Shown here in pieces: positions 1 through 10,100 of a DNA stretch of 64,000 nt. Location: assembly GCF_023276375.1 (NCBI RefSeq), contig NZ_JALLPK010000003.1, forward strand, positions 248,001 to 312,000. The letters run 5' to 3'. The DNA is from Halocatena marina (GTDB taxonomy: Archaea > Halobacteriota > Halobacteria > Halobacteriales > Haloarculaceae). A program made the position numbers and the translations under genes. The notes under the pieces are model-generated. The model was not told where the DNA came from. It worked only from the letters and a program-made list of their open reading frames with translations, and made no database searches. Within the stretch, counting starts at the first letter, position 1; each line of letters starts with the position of its first letter.

Positions 1-538
1 GTGACAATTGTTCTACCGCCATTTTGTAAAATAGCAATTGAATGGTTGACTCTGTAAAATCGCCACGCTCTGGCTGATTTGACCGTTGCCAAGGATGCTA
101 CCGTTGTAGATACCACAGTTCACGACGAACGCACAAGATTCTCACGGTCACGTTCGGACTTGAATGGTAGCTCGGTCAAGACGGATGTCGAGTCTTGGAT
201 TGGCGGCTTCGAATACCCTGTCGGTGTTGTACACTGGCAGTGAATCGACGACGATATCGCTCGTGAAGGTTGAACTAATCTATTGAAAACGACTACGAGA
301 AAATATTCCCAGAGAACCTGTTGAGACAGACGCGTTCCCCCGTCAACGCTGTGTGAGGGTGTACTGGGAACACACGCACACGGAGGGACTGCTATTCGAG
401 GCCAGTTAAGAGTCTGTGCAGTGCCTGTATAACAATCGATAATAGTGAAAATATTGCTGCCCCGCTATGAGATTCCACCACCATTTCGTCAGCTGTCGTA
501 GTTAAAGTTAAGGTTCTGTCGTAAGTACACTATTCTGT
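1..538. other. No gene recognised
   Basis: I see no convincing coding frame on either strand here. The stretch is moderately AT-rich, with short near-repeats such as 'ttttgtaaaat' and 'tctgtaaaat' near its start, and reads like decayed intergenic sequence. A TTAAAGTTAA run about 25-35 bases before position 539 could serve as a weak TATA-like box for the small ORF that follows. Confidence 0.4.
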
Positions 539-646
539 ATGCGTTGCCCCAAATGTAGCCACACGCTTACCGTCTACGATGCGTTCTACGACAGCGAGTT
601 TGTTTGCGACCGATGTGGATACTTCGTTCCGCGAGGTGTGGACTGA
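539..646 (+). CDS. 35-aa two-CxxC zinc-ribbon microprotein
   Basis: This ORF starts with ATG and ends with TGA, encoding 35 residues. It contains a CPKC knuckle at residues 3-6 and a CDRC knuckle at residues 23-26, separated by a short strand-rich linker, followed by a GYF segment and the end of the protein. Two C-x2-C pairs with this spacing are the layout of a zinc ribbon. Haloarchaea are known to encode many zinc-finger microproteins of under 60 residues, some affecting biofilm formation or metabolism; whether this one does is unknown. It sits alone, with no operon partner. The knuckle pattern supports it as a real gene, but its length means chance cannot be excluded. Confidence 0.6.
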   Translation: MRCPKCSHTLTVYDAFYDSEFVCDRCGYFVPRGVD

Positions 647-954
647 GAAGGCAGTCCACCGTCCAGCTGACCTAGTCTCTCGGAGTACGCGGATTCTCGC
701 GTGACTGCTCACCCACGAATTATTGAAGCGGTCGATTCATATCTAAAGAGTGTGAAACTGCTTTTCGGCCGGGGTCGATCGACTACGTCGGGCCGACCAC
801 TCAATCCTAACCGAGAGAGGGCAGTCTGATAACCGTATCTACCGACGAGAAACACAGCTTCTGAGAGACGACTCACTGTTCTCGGTCGATTCTGCGTTCG
901 TACAGGACTTCTGGGTTGGTTTTGGCATGGATTACTCTCTGACTGTTGGTGGAC

Positions 955-1299
955 GGACGGTGCGACTGGCTCGTCGACTGTCTCACGAAGGGCTGCATCG
1001 ATCTCGCACCAGGTGAGTCGCCAGCAGCCGTCTGGTTCTGTACACTCCAGCTGGCCTAACCACCTCGGTCTTGAAGGACATGTACTCCGCGAGTGCGACC
1101 TCCTCATCGTCGGGTAATCAAGTAGAAGGGCGAGCAAGAGTTGCGCTGGGCCACTGCCACAGTATCCTGACTCGAACCCACTCGGACTATGAGTGGCGAG
1201 TTCGAGGCTTCTCTCAGGTGTCAGTCGTGTTCCTTCAGGCATTCGCGTGACAATCAGTTGTCCTCGGCGTCGTTCGCCGACGTAGGCCTCCGATGTCAT
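955..1299 (-). pseudogene. DUF6166-like protein, frameshifted
   Basis: The minus-strand frame from the ATG at 1299 carries the signature of a small haloarchaeal and bacterial family I know as DUF6166 (name from memory): 'HSPSGFESGYCGSGPAQ' followed by an L/A-rich helix ending in DYP. Near position 1108 the conserved sequence moves to another frame (DDEEVALAEYMSFK), and near 1045 it returns to the first (DGCWRLTWCEIDAALRE). Two compensating indels have therefore scrambled about 20 residues. The ATG overlaps the stop of the upstream HNH gene (ATGA), so the two were once translationally coupled. Function of the family is unknown. The C-terminal limit is approximate because the open frame runs on past the recognisable domain. 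Confidence 0.55.
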
Positions 1300-1781
1300 T
1301 TGAACCGTCCTCGTTCGTCGTGTTCTCGTTGAAGATTTCCTAACTCCGTTTTTGAGGGACGAATATCCGTCCAAAAGCCGTGTCGCTGGGCGTACTGGCC
1401 TCGGGTTGGGAATTCGAGATTCTCCGGACGGTTGTCAAACCGAATCCCGTTTCGGTGGGGGACGTCTTTCCCGGCGACGGCGTCGAATCCGTGTTCGGCA
1501 ATCATAACGAGCCGGTGGATGCCGACTGATTTGGTCGATCCACGGTAATTCGACGCGCAGACCACGTATCCGCGATCGGTAAAAACAGCTGGATGAAGAC
1601 GTCTATTCGTGACTGCCTCGTACGCACTGCGACGGGGAATGTCGAAGCGGTCCATCCAACTCCAGATGGTCGCTTACTCATTCCCCAACTCGTCGGCATT
1701 CTCGTTCGTATTCAGATACTGTTCCCAGTAGAGTTCGCAAAGGAGTGACTCATCTCTCCACAGTGTTTCCGTGTTCGTCAT
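1296..1781 (-). pseudogene. HNH endonuclease-like protein with in-frame TAA
   Basis: Residues downstream of an internal ATG at 1655 show the HNH_3-type pattern: 'HRLVMIAEHGFDAVAGKDV', then 'PHRNGIRFDNRPENLE', with the His and Asn pairs of a beta-beta-alpha-metal nuclease. Upstream, the same frame continues to an ATG at 1781 and encodes a helix-turn-helix-like start (WRDESLLCELYWEQY...NADELGNE) typical of haloarchaeal HNH proteins, but it is cut by a TAA at 1674-1676. The full gene would encode about 160 residues. Translation from the internal ATG would give a 119-residue HNH-only product, so partial function cannot be ruled out. It overlaps the start of the DUF6166-like gene by ATGA. Confidence 0.6.
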
Positions 1782-1902
1782 AGTTCAGTTCGCGAGATGC
1801 TCATTTGAGTACCCCCGCACCCCTCAGGGGGTGAAAAACTGCCCAACGAACAGCTGTCCGGATCTGTTAAATTCTTAATTACTGATAAGTTATTGAGGCA
1901 GT

Positions 1903-1927
1903 GCTGAATACAGAGCCTATATTCAGC
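1903..1927 (+). repeat. Inverted repeat, left copy
   Basis: GCTGAATACAGAGCCTATAT plus TCAGC is itself nearly palindromic. Its reverse complement almost matches the copy at 2801-2825. The two copies flank a 0.9-kb segment holding one broken gene, which suggests the ends of a small mobile or excised unit. No transposase is inside. Confidence 0.5.
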
Positions 1928-1958
1928 CATGGAGCGAACCGTAGTGAGACTCGGACGG

Positions 1959-2682
1959 TTAGATGAGAGGCTCACGACGGAGGGACGTTGGATTCCTATA
2001 CCGTACTCTGGATTGCTGGTTCAGATGAGTCCGAACCGCTTCGACCACCTTGTCCACGTCATCGACTGCATCTCCTAACTTCGTGATGACCAATAGGACA
2101 TCACTCGTTTCGAGTTCTTCAACGCGCCGTGCCGGGGCGCTCAGAATAGTCTCGCGTCCGATTTTGACGAGACACGCTTCGCTGAATATCGTCAACCAGC
2201 CTAATTCCTCACAGATTGATGCGCGACGGACTTGGAAGCTATACCATTCTTCAGGTAGATATATGCTACGCGTGTGGAAGGGAGCGACCCATTGATGAAG
2301 TTCGACAGCTAACTCAATGAGTTTTTGACTCGTTTCTTTGGGCATGGTTTCGACGGTGAATCCTGCTCTATCAATCCACAGAATAATCGTTCGACTCTCT
2401 CCGGGAGAGGCGAATCGGTGGCTCGCGTGACGTGGAAGGCCATATCTTGGTACCAGAGGGTAATGTTCCGATACCTGTAGAAAGCGCATCGAACACTTCC
2501 GCTGTTGGCGTCCAGGCTGAGTTACTATCATTGACTTCTTCCGAATAAAAGACCGTCTCTGTACCACCCTCTTGGTGTGTTTGGCAGCCGAGTCCTAAAC
2601 ACCTGTTTAGGAAGCGCCGAACATCATCCGCAGTGGGGTCGTCCTTGAAGACGAATTCGACATTGAGCGATTCAAAACTCAT
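1959..2682 (-). pseudogene. Haloarchaeal hypothetical protein, two frameshifts
   Basis: An acidic N-terminal part starts at the ATG at 2682 (MSFESLNVEFVFKDDPTADD) and runs to 'GIGTLP'. The sequence then makes sense in a second frame (WYQDMAFHVTRATDSP), and from about 2400 in a third, which carries 'SRTIILWIDRAGFTVETMP' and runs to the stop at 1959. Joined, these give one protein of about 240 residues with no domain I can name. Two indels, near 2445 and 2402, break it. The gene lies entirely between the inverted repeats at 1903 and 2801, with its own stop close to the left repeat. Confidence 0.55.
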
Positions 2683-2800
2683 CTGTAATCCCCAATCTAC
2701 AAGTTGATACTACCAATATCTTTGCAATAACCTCGTGCATTCTCTTCAATGGATAGGATGCATTGACAGTACGTCGAGAGAGAGAATCCACAGCTTTGTT

Positions 2801-2825
2801 CTGAATACAGGCTCTATATTCAGCA
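2801..2825 (-). repeat. Inverted repeat, right copy
   Basis: TCTGAATACAGGCTCTATAT plus TCAGC is the partner of the repeat at 1903-1927. The internal GAGCC of one copy is GGCTC in the other, as expected for inverted orientation. Only a few positions differ. Confidence 0.5.
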
Positions 2826-2871
2826 CGCCACATCTATCAAGATCTGAGGGCTTCCATAGAAACACCTCTCC

Positions 2872-3260
2872 TCACGCCAAGTAAGATACCTCAGCAGGTT
2901 CTTCCATGCCGTCGAACTCACCGCACTCGACCGGATCCCAGTCCTTGCTGGGTTCGGGACTCCACCAGTCGATCTCGTAGGCACCCGGTGCGCCGAGAAT
3001 CTTTACCCTCGCCGAACCGCCAAGAAGGTCACGACGAAGTTTTTCGTCGACGTGGAGATTCCAGGTCGTGTCGGTATCGAAGCAGGTGAGGACAGTTTCC
3101 TCGTAGCCACGATCCTCTTGCGATTCTTGGAGTTCAACCTGCGTGTTGCAGTGCCTGCAGAACACTCCCTCGAAGGGGATGTGGCTGAACACCTCGTGCC
3201 CGCAGACCGGACACCAGAGGAACTCGAACAGTGCTTCGCTGTGGCGGTCAATAACGTCTA
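2872..3260 (-). CDS. Conserved haloarchaeal zinc-ribbon protein, 5' end lost
   Basis: The protein reads DVIDRHSEALFEFLWCPVCG, then a second knuckle CRHC, a Leu/Glu-rich segment, 'TTTWNLHVDEKLRRDLLGG' type sequence, and an acidic tail containing WWSPEPSKDW. Two CxxC knuckles about 20 residues apart indicate a small zinc ribbon. I recognise the family as conserved across Halobacteria with no known function. Relatives begin with a Met a few residues before DVIDRH; here that start is replaced by sequence continuous with the sulfatase fragment on the other strand. The frame stays open to an ATG at 3336, but the residues added look unlike the family. The gene is therefore probably 5'-truncated at a rearrangement junction near 3262. 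Confidence 0.6.
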
Positions 3261-3263
3261 GAC

Positions 3264-3610
3264 AATCAGCGAATCTTTTCGAGATGGGGCTACAACACAG
3301 CCTATGTCGGAAAGTGGCACCTCGGCGGCGTCCCACGGGATAAGTTCACCCCACCGGCCCACGCCGTCACGGATTCGATTATTGGACCGTCTACAACTGC
3401 CATCTTAACTATTTCAGTGGCCATTATTATCGTGACAACCCGAAAAAAGAGCATTTTGATGACTACGAACCGGTTGCGTTGACAGATATGGCCCTCGAGT
3501 TTCTCGATGAACAACGGACAGAGGAAGACCCGTTCTGCCTTGTCGTGTCACCGCACCCATCCCACGATCTATACTAGGACGTACCACAACGCTATCGCGC
3601 CCTCAAACTG
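3264..3610 (+). pseudogene. Sulfatase fragment (central part)
   Basis: The fragment reads GYNTAYVGKWHLGG, the alkaline-phosphatase-fold motif of sulfatases, in one frame. After an indel near 3368 it continues as GFDYWTVYNCHLNYFSGHYY, DNPKKEHFDDYEPVALTDMA and LEFLDEQRTEEDPFCLVVS in another. A TAG at 3575-3577 interrupts 'SHDLY-DVPQRYRAL'. It lacks both the CxPxR active site and the C-terminal domain. It abuts, head to head, a minus-strand sulfatase N-terminus at 3652, so an inversion or recombination joined pieces of one or two sulfatase genes. Confidence 0.7.
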
Positions 3611-3652
3611 CTGGTCTGTACAAATCCATAATACGTTCGGCCGAGACGACAT
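3600..3652 (-). pseudogene. Sulfatase N-terminal fragment
   Basis: From an ATG at 3652 the minus strand encodes MSSRPNVLWICTDQQ, the first beta strand and metal-binding Asp of a type I sulfatase. Homology stops after about 16 residues, exactly where the plus-strand central fragment ends. It is a break-point remnant, not a functional gene. Confidence 0.65.
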
Positions 3653-3942
3653 CGTATATAGATCATATAGGAAATTTGATATAAGTACATTCCTCCGATG
3701 AGCCCACGCATCTGAAGACTGTAAGATTCTGATGCCTCGTTGACTGCCTGCGGAACTTATCTTTGCCAGTCTTCGCATCAAAAACTCAACCAGACATAGA
3801 AGTGAGAGTCATCGATGACTTTTCAGAGAATCCTCCTGAGTTCGGAAAGAGTACACTTCAAGAAATCATTAATATCTTTCACAATAATTGAAGATTAATG
3901 AAATACAATTTCAAAAGGAGGTAATTCTCTCGTCGGCGGGCG
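3653..3942. other. AT-rich spacer, no gene
   Basis: Low-complexity AT-rich sequence lies between the sulfatase remnant and an IS4-type remnant. No coding frame or RNA gene is evident. Confidence 0.4.
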
Positions 3943-4830
3943 TCACGAAGCATCAACTTCAGTAGGTTCTGCAGTGGATGACCGAACGACTGGGCCAGAT
4001 CTTCGAGGATGAGCTAGGCGAGAGACCGGAAGGTCTTCGCCCAGTGTTCCCGGGGGAACACGGTCTCTGGAAATAGCTCCTGGAACACCCCGGAGTAAGG
4101 CTCTGCTGACCGTCAGCATCAGCAGAGCCGCCGCTACCAGCAGCTCGACGATCGCTGGATCACTCGTCTGAAACTTCTCTAACCCGTACAGCGCCGCAAC
4201 CTGCCTGGGAGTAAACACATCGGACAGGTTCGTTACGTACAGATGTAGTCGTCAGTGTCCGCAACGAGGACACCGATGACGCGGAACTCCATCGTGGCAG
4301 TCAACTGTTTTCCGGCGTATGCCTGTCACTTGAACGTGATCTCCACGGTCACATCGGTGATTTCGCGTGTGAGATAGCCCAAAACGTCTTGGAGGTGACG
4401 CTCTGGCAAGGAAATAGCGTCCGCGCCGTTTTCGTCGCTTCCCAACGATCAGCGGATTCGCGTTCGACTTCAGCCGTATCACGAAAAAGCCGCTGTTCTC
4501 TTCGACAACTCGAAGCGGCGAAAACTGTAGAATCTAAGGTCGAATAACAACAATCGCCCTCGCAGCCAGCTCCGAACCGGGAGTTGGCTGCTCTCGTGGG
4601 TGCATTCGCCGGTGAGCTGGAACTGCTCTAGCGTCTGCATCGTAGCGCTGTGCACGAGGTGAAGCTTCGCGTCGGACTGATCCACATGAGTCGCCGGAAA
4701 CTCGCTTAGGAGCCGATGCAACCTCAAGACGGTTCCATCGGCGATCAGTACTTCGCGGAACAACTCGAACTGTGGTGCAGTCGTGTGGGGAACCATGAAC
4801 CTCAAGCGCACGCGGGGGAGGTCGCTTGAT
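3943..4830 (-). mobile_element. IS4-family (ISH8-like) transposase remnant
   Basis: Three minus-strand frames together resemble a haloarchaeal IS4-type transposase. The first gives 'ELFREVLIADGTVLRLHRLL' and SWLRGRLLLFDLRFYSFRRF, holding the first catalytic Asp. The second gives KSNANPLIVGKRRK. The third gives FTPRQVAALY joined directly to GLEKFQTSDPAIVELLVAAA. The segment between AALY and GLEK, which carries the catalytic Glu helix in the family, is missing. Several frameshifts separate the blocks. The element is dead and no terminal repeats were found. Confidence 0.65.
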
Positions 4831-5013
4831 AGACCTAGATATACTGTAAATCAGACGTTTAATTTGTTCAGAGGGGCCGACCCAGCTTTGAGCGCTACGC
4901 CTCAGGTTGCTAGCGCTCTATAGCGACTACCGAAATCCGAGCCATTCTGGACGTTCACTGCACGTCCGAGAAACGTCACGACACACAGCTCGGCTGACAG
5001 GTCGCTCGCCGCA

Positions 5014-5307
5014 ACGTGGTCGACCTCGCCAGCATCGCTGCCGGCAAGGGCTACGACTGGATGGAGTTCCGCGAAAAACTCCGCACTGCTCAAACATCGC
5101 GGGTTCCGGGTCCATCGATCATGCGCACGACGCGCGGATCGATGGGGCTAGCTACCGTCAATAAGTCATGTACAAAACCGTTTTCACGACGATCAAGCGC
5201 ACGCTCAGAGACGTCGTGTATGCGTAATCTCAGTTCGACGAATTCCGTGAACTCATCCTGATAATGTATGTTTGGCTTACAACATCAAGCAGTTGCTGAA
5301 GCAGTGA
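5014..5307 (+). mobile_element. IS5-family transposase 3' remnant
   Basis: Readable pieces are VDLASIAAGKGYDWMEFREK, DHAHDARIDG, RDVVYA, FDEFRELIL and YNIKQLLKQ followed by TGA at 5305-5307. In order, these match the C-terminal half of the haloarchaeal IS5-type transposase also present at 25083-25915 in the opposite orientation. Stops and frameshifts separate the pieces. Confidence 0.55.
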
Positions 5308-5345
5308 AATCAAGTTACTTCTGGAGATTTTTCGCGCACAAAAGA

Positions 5346-5353
5346 TTTAATAC
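5346..5353 (+). promoter_or_regulatory. TATA-like box of the BNR_4 gene
   Basis: TTTAATAC lies 28-35 bases before the ATG at 5381, in AT-rich DNA, at the distance expected for a leaderless haloarchaeal transcript. Confidence 0.45.
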
Positions 5354-5380
5354 ATAAGAAAGTTCATTGCTATTTGCGAT

Positions 5381-6850
5381 ATGGCAACAGGAAACACAAG
5401 AGAGAATAGATCAAATCGAGTTAAACGATTCACCCGACGGTCAGCACTAAAAATTGCTGGTGGAACGCTTGTGGGTGGGTGCGCTATGAACGCCGTTACG
5501 GCTACGTCAGCACACAAGCAACCCGATTCGGAACAGGATTACATCACGAATACGGCGTCCGATCACCCTACATCGGGGGGAAGTACACCTACGGCGCACT
5601 ACTACAACGGCTCGACGTACTTCACGTATCTCGGTGGGTGCGACGATTACTTCGATCCGTTCGCCATGAGTTACGATCATGCGACCGGCACGGTCAACGG
5701 CCCAGTCCATATCGGCGACAATCCGCTTGCAGATGTCGAAGACGGACATAGCGTTCCAGCGATAATCGTCGATGACGACGGGTATATCCACGTCATCTAT
5801 GGTGGACATGGTCATTACCGGGGCAGACAAACACACGCCGTCTCGAGAACCCCGGAGGACATCTCTTCCTGGGAGATCTTGGACAACATCGACCCGGAGA
5901 CAACGTATCCGAGTTTCATCAAAAAACGGGACGGAACCCTCTACCTGTTTTATCGAGCCGGGAATCACCGGGATGACTGGGTCTACGTCACATCCACAGA
6001 CAACGGCCGAACGTTCAGCGACCCGACCGCCTTCGCGTCCGCTGGAAACAGACGCCACGGCCTCTACGGACACGATGTTTCCTATGAAGACTCCTGGTAC
6101 CTCTCGTTCTATAAGGGTCGAAACGGTTCGATCCACGTGACCGGGCTGTATCACGCATGCCACGACTCCTACAGTTACCCGCTCGAAAATATGCCGGAGC
6201 CCAGGCACGGGTACAACCGCTTTGGTACCTATTATTTGCGGATGAATCCGGATGAAACGTGGGAGAACGCAGCAGGGGAGTCTATCGACGTACCATTCGA
6301 TAAGACCCTCGCCGACGAAAAGCTCCGTCTCTACGATACTGGCCCGGATTACGTCTTGGCAGCTCCATGGATGGGCTACCACGATGTCGGTGGCAGTAAT
6401 AGCAATACCGCCCACGGTGTCTACGACACCCCACACCTGGTCTTTCCGACCAGAAACGGGATGTCCGGTGGGTTCACGTTCGCTCGCTGGGGTGGCGACT
6501 CCTGGGAGATCCACGAGGAGGGAACTCCCTGGGGACCGATGTTCATGAAGTCACCGCAGGACATTCGGATCTACCAGTCCGACAGGGTCGCCTGGGGCGG
6601 ACCCGTAAATGACAGCGAACCAGATAGCGGGGAATATCGGTCCACCGATGGTGGAGAGACATGGGAGAGAGTAGGAGACGTCCAGAACGACCAATTACAC
6701 CAGCAAACTGTCGCGTATAATTATCATAACGATGCGAAGGTGATGGCGCTCAATTACTCTGATGACAGGGCGAAGAACGCACAACGGATTTACCTGTACG
6801 GAGACTCCGGGTTCGTCAGGCCGGACGAAAATCCGACGTGTCCCGAATGA
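5381..6850 (+). CDS. Tat-exported BNR_4 beta-propeller, polysaccharide lyase candidate
   Basis: The 489-residue protein begins with a twin-arginine signal: basic start, then FTRRSALKIAGGTLVGG at about residues 17-33, so it is predicted to be exported folded. The rest is a BNR_4-type (PF15892) seven-bladed propeller with aromatic/Asp repeats. 'EDGHSVPAIIVDDDGYIHVI' at about 120-140 leads into YGGHGHY, the conserved His-bearing strand of the family, and Asp-box repeats STDNGRTF and STDGGETWERV follow. Ulvan lyases of families PL24/PL25 and rhamnose-glucuronate lyase PL42 have this fold, so beta-elimination on a sulfated rhamnose-uronate polymer is the likely activity. The exact family is not decidable here. 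It is the only protein in the window with a clear Tat signal and stands just before the GH78 gene on the same strand. Confidence 0.75.
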   Translation: MATGNTRENRSNRVKRFTRRSALKIAGGTLVGGCAMNAVTATSAHKQPDSEQDYITNTASDHPTSGGSTPTAHYYNGSTYFTYLGGCDDYFDPFAMSYDHATGTVNGPVHIGDNPLADVEDGHSVPAIIVDDDGYIHVIYGGHGHYRGRQTHAVSRTPEDISSWEILDNIDPETTYPSFIKKRDGTLYLFYRAGNHRDDWVYVTSTDNGRTFSDPTAFASAGNRRHGLYGHDVSYEDSWYLSFYKGRNGSIHVTGLYHACHDSYSYPLENMPEPRHGYNRFGTYYLRMNPDETWENAAGESIDVPFDKTLADEKLRLYDTGPDYVLAAPWMGYHDVGGSNSNTAHGVYDTPHLVFPTRNGMSGGFTFARWGGDSWEIHEEGTPWGPMFMKSPQDIRIYQSDRVAWGGPVNDSEPDSGEYRSTDGGETWERVGDVQNDQLHQQTVAYNYHNDAKVMALNYSDDRAKNAQRIYLYGDSGFVRPDENPTCPE

Positions 6851-7136
6851 CTAGGAGGGTTCTAAGCCTTCTGTAGTGGGGTAGCTCACTGTGTTTGACC
6901 AACGGTCGAGTTGATTCGGAGCGACACACCTCACAGAGGATTTTCTACCTCAACCAGAGCAGACAGTTCGGTATTGTCTATCGTAGAATTTGACAGACAT
7001 CGCTCAAACGAACGCACCACTACGTGCGATCGACCGTACAAACGCTTTCACATTCTACTATATCATCGTGCCGAGTATGAAACACGTGATAGAACAGCAC
7101 GGAAAAGAATAACTACGAGCGCACTGGGTATCAGTT
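6851..7136. other. Intergenic region before GH78
   Basis: This holds no coding frame I trust. The last 70 bases are AT-richer ('actatatcat' about 75 bases before the ATG) and probably carry the GH78 promoter. Confidence 0.35.
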
Positions 7137-10100
7137 ATGTCGAACCACACGGATGAACCGAACAGCGTGACTGTTACCGATCTCAGAGTTGAATACGAGG
7201 CGGAGCCGAACAACGTGGTTCCGGACGAACCGCGGTTCTCGTGGCAGGCCGAGGGCGGACAGCGTAGTGAAATTCAGACCGCCTATCAGGTACTGGTCGC
7301 TCGTTCGAAATCGGACCTCGAACGGGAGCGCGCCGGGATGTGGGACTCCGGGAAGATCGAAGCCACCGATTCGACGAACGTTCCCTACGACGGCGTTCCG
7401 TTGGACCCGGGGACTGATTACTACTGGACAGTTCGGATCTGGAACGGAGCCGACGAACCCAGTGAGTGGGCACAGCCGGCCACATTCTCGACGGCGCTCG
7501 TTGAGCAGCGAGACTGGGAAGGCACGTGGATCGGCTACCAACCAGACGGCGGCGACTCGAACGGGTACCGCAGTCACTGGCACAGTGCAGACGCGGACGC
7601 CGAAGAATGGGTCCAGGTCGACCTCGGTGCCGAGCAGGAGATCGAACAGGTCGAACTGTACCCGGCCGACCCATTCGACGGACCCCAGACGCCCGACGGC
7701 ATGCCGGTCTCGTCTGTCTACCCGACAATGGATACGGACCGCGAACGCGCCGCTGGATTCGGATTTCCCATCCGATACCGGATCACCGTCTCCGACGATC
7801 CCGACTTCGAGAACGCTCGGACGGTGGTCGACCGAACCGATGAAGACCAAGACAATCAGAAAGGCGATCCGATCGCTGTTTCCATCGATTCGCTGGAAGC
7901 ACAGTACGTGCGGGTTACGGCGACAGACCTGTACGAATTCGACCCGGCCGACCCACCGCTTGGCAACGCCCGATTGAATACCGACTACGTACGCGAGGAA
8001 CGCCGCTCCTGGCAGACGTTCGCACTGGCCGCGCTCTCTGTCCGGGACGCTGACGACAGAGACCTGGCGATGTCCGGGTCAGTCACGGCCTCCTCAAGCG
8101 TCGAGGAAGCCGCGTGGGGGCGGGAGAAACTCGTCGACGGCCACTACGTGTCACAGATGGCACCTCAATCGCCGCTTCTCCGGACTGAAGTGGATCTGGG
8201 CGGCGACATCGAACGGGCCCGCGCACACGTGTGCGGACTCGGCTACGGTGAACTGTACGTTAACGGCGAGTGTATTGGCGAGGAGGTACTGAACCCCGGC
8301 TGGACCCAGTATGACGAGCGTATCCTCTATAGCAGCTACGACGTCTCGGACCAGCTCGAAAGCGGTGAAAATGCGCTTGGCTTGTGGCTGGGACAAGGTT
8401 GGTTCGGTCGAAACGCCGGAGATTGGACCGGATTTGGGTCCCCACGGGCGATACTCCAGCTCGAGATCGAGTACGTGGACGGAACCACGCGGACGGTCTC
8501 GACCGACAGCACGTGGAACGCTGCACCAAGCCCTCTCGTGGAGAACGACCTCTATGATGGCGAGCGGTACGACGCGCGCGAGGAGCGAGACGGCTGGGCC
8601 CAGCCAGGATTCGACGACTCCGACTGGGTAGGCGCGAGTATCGTCACGTCGCCGGGTGGAGATCTGGTTCCACAGCGAACGCCGCCCATCCGCGTCACCG
8701 AGACGATAACGCCTGTTGAGGTCCTCGACCGCGAGGAGGGGCCGATCCTCGACTTCGGTCAGAATCTCGTCGGCTGGCTGGAACTGACCATCGATGGTGC
8801 CGACGCCGGCGACGAGATCGAACTCCGACACGCGGAGGTACTACTCGAGGACGGAAGTCTCGCACTGGAAGACCTCCGGAGTGCGGACGCGACGGATACC
8901 TACATCGCGAAGGGTGATGGTACCGAAACCTACGAGCCGCGCTTCACCTACCACGGGTTCCGCTACGCTCAGGTTCTCGGGTACCCCGGTGACCTCAACC
9001 CCGAAGATGTCCGGGCCAAGGTCGTCCACACGGACGTCGAATCGGTCGGCGAGTTCGACTGCTCGAACGAAGAACTCTCGCAGGTGCAACAGAACGCCCA
9101 GTGGGGACTACGGGGGAACCTCCACTCGGTGTTGACAGACTGTCCCCAGCGTGACGAGCGGTTCGGCTGGACCGGCGACAACCACATCGCCGCGCGGGCG
9201 CTGTGCTACAACTTCGACGCGTCTCTGTTCTACGAGAAGTGGATGGACGACCACGCGGACATCCGGTCCGAACACGGATACATCGCGGATACGATCCCCT
9301 ACGGCTACGGGGGGATCCCCGAAGACCCGACCTGGGGAGTCACGCAGGTGACCGTCCCGTGGCACCTCTATCGCCACTACGGTGACATCGGGGTCCTCGA
9401 ACGTCACTACGAGGGAATGCGGAAATACGTCGACTTCTGGCAGGACGAATCCGACGGCGGGATCGTTCCCGACGAGTATGGCACCTACGGGGACTGGCTC
9501 GCTTTCGAGAACAAAGACCCCGAGTTATCAAGTCGCGGTCTGCCCAGGGATCTCTTCAACACCGCCTTCCAGTATCACACGACGGACCTGTTCGCCGAAA
9601 TAGCGAACGTGCTCGGTCACGAGGACGATGCACGTCGGTACGCCTCACGCGCCGAGACCGTCAAATCGGCGTTCAACGACGAGTTCTTCGACGCAGACGC
9701 CGCCCAGTACGGTCCGGGAACGCAATCGTCGTACGCGGTCCCGCTGTACTTCGGACTCGTCCCCGATGAACACGTGGACGCAGTCGTCGACAATCTCGTC
9801 GAGAAAGTCCGCGGAGACGGCGGGAAACTTCAGACGGGGTTCCTGGGGACTCGTCCGCTCATCCACACTCTCGTTGACCACGGGTTCGAGGAGGTTGCCT
9901 ACGAGATTGTAAGCCAGCCCGAGCGACCGGGCTGGGTGTACATGATCCGGCAGAATGCGACCACCATGTGGGAGCGCTGGGACAGCGACGACCGAATTGG
10001 CGACGGAATGAACTCGTTCAATCATTCGCCGTTCAACTTCGTCTCCGAATGGTTCTACTACGCTCTGGCCGGGCTTCGGTTCGACGACTCGATGCACGGA

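Noticed and set aside
5507..6514. Long minus-strand frame (335 codons) across the BNR_4 gene
   Set aside because: It is antisense to a strongly supported Tat-exported propeller gene and has Val/Arg-rich composition typical of reverse frames of GC-rich halophile genes.
7131..7977. Long frames of over 180 codons on both strands inside the GH78 gene
   Set aside because: They overlap a 1096-residue GH78 with all domains in order; the alternatives lack acidic composition and any family match.
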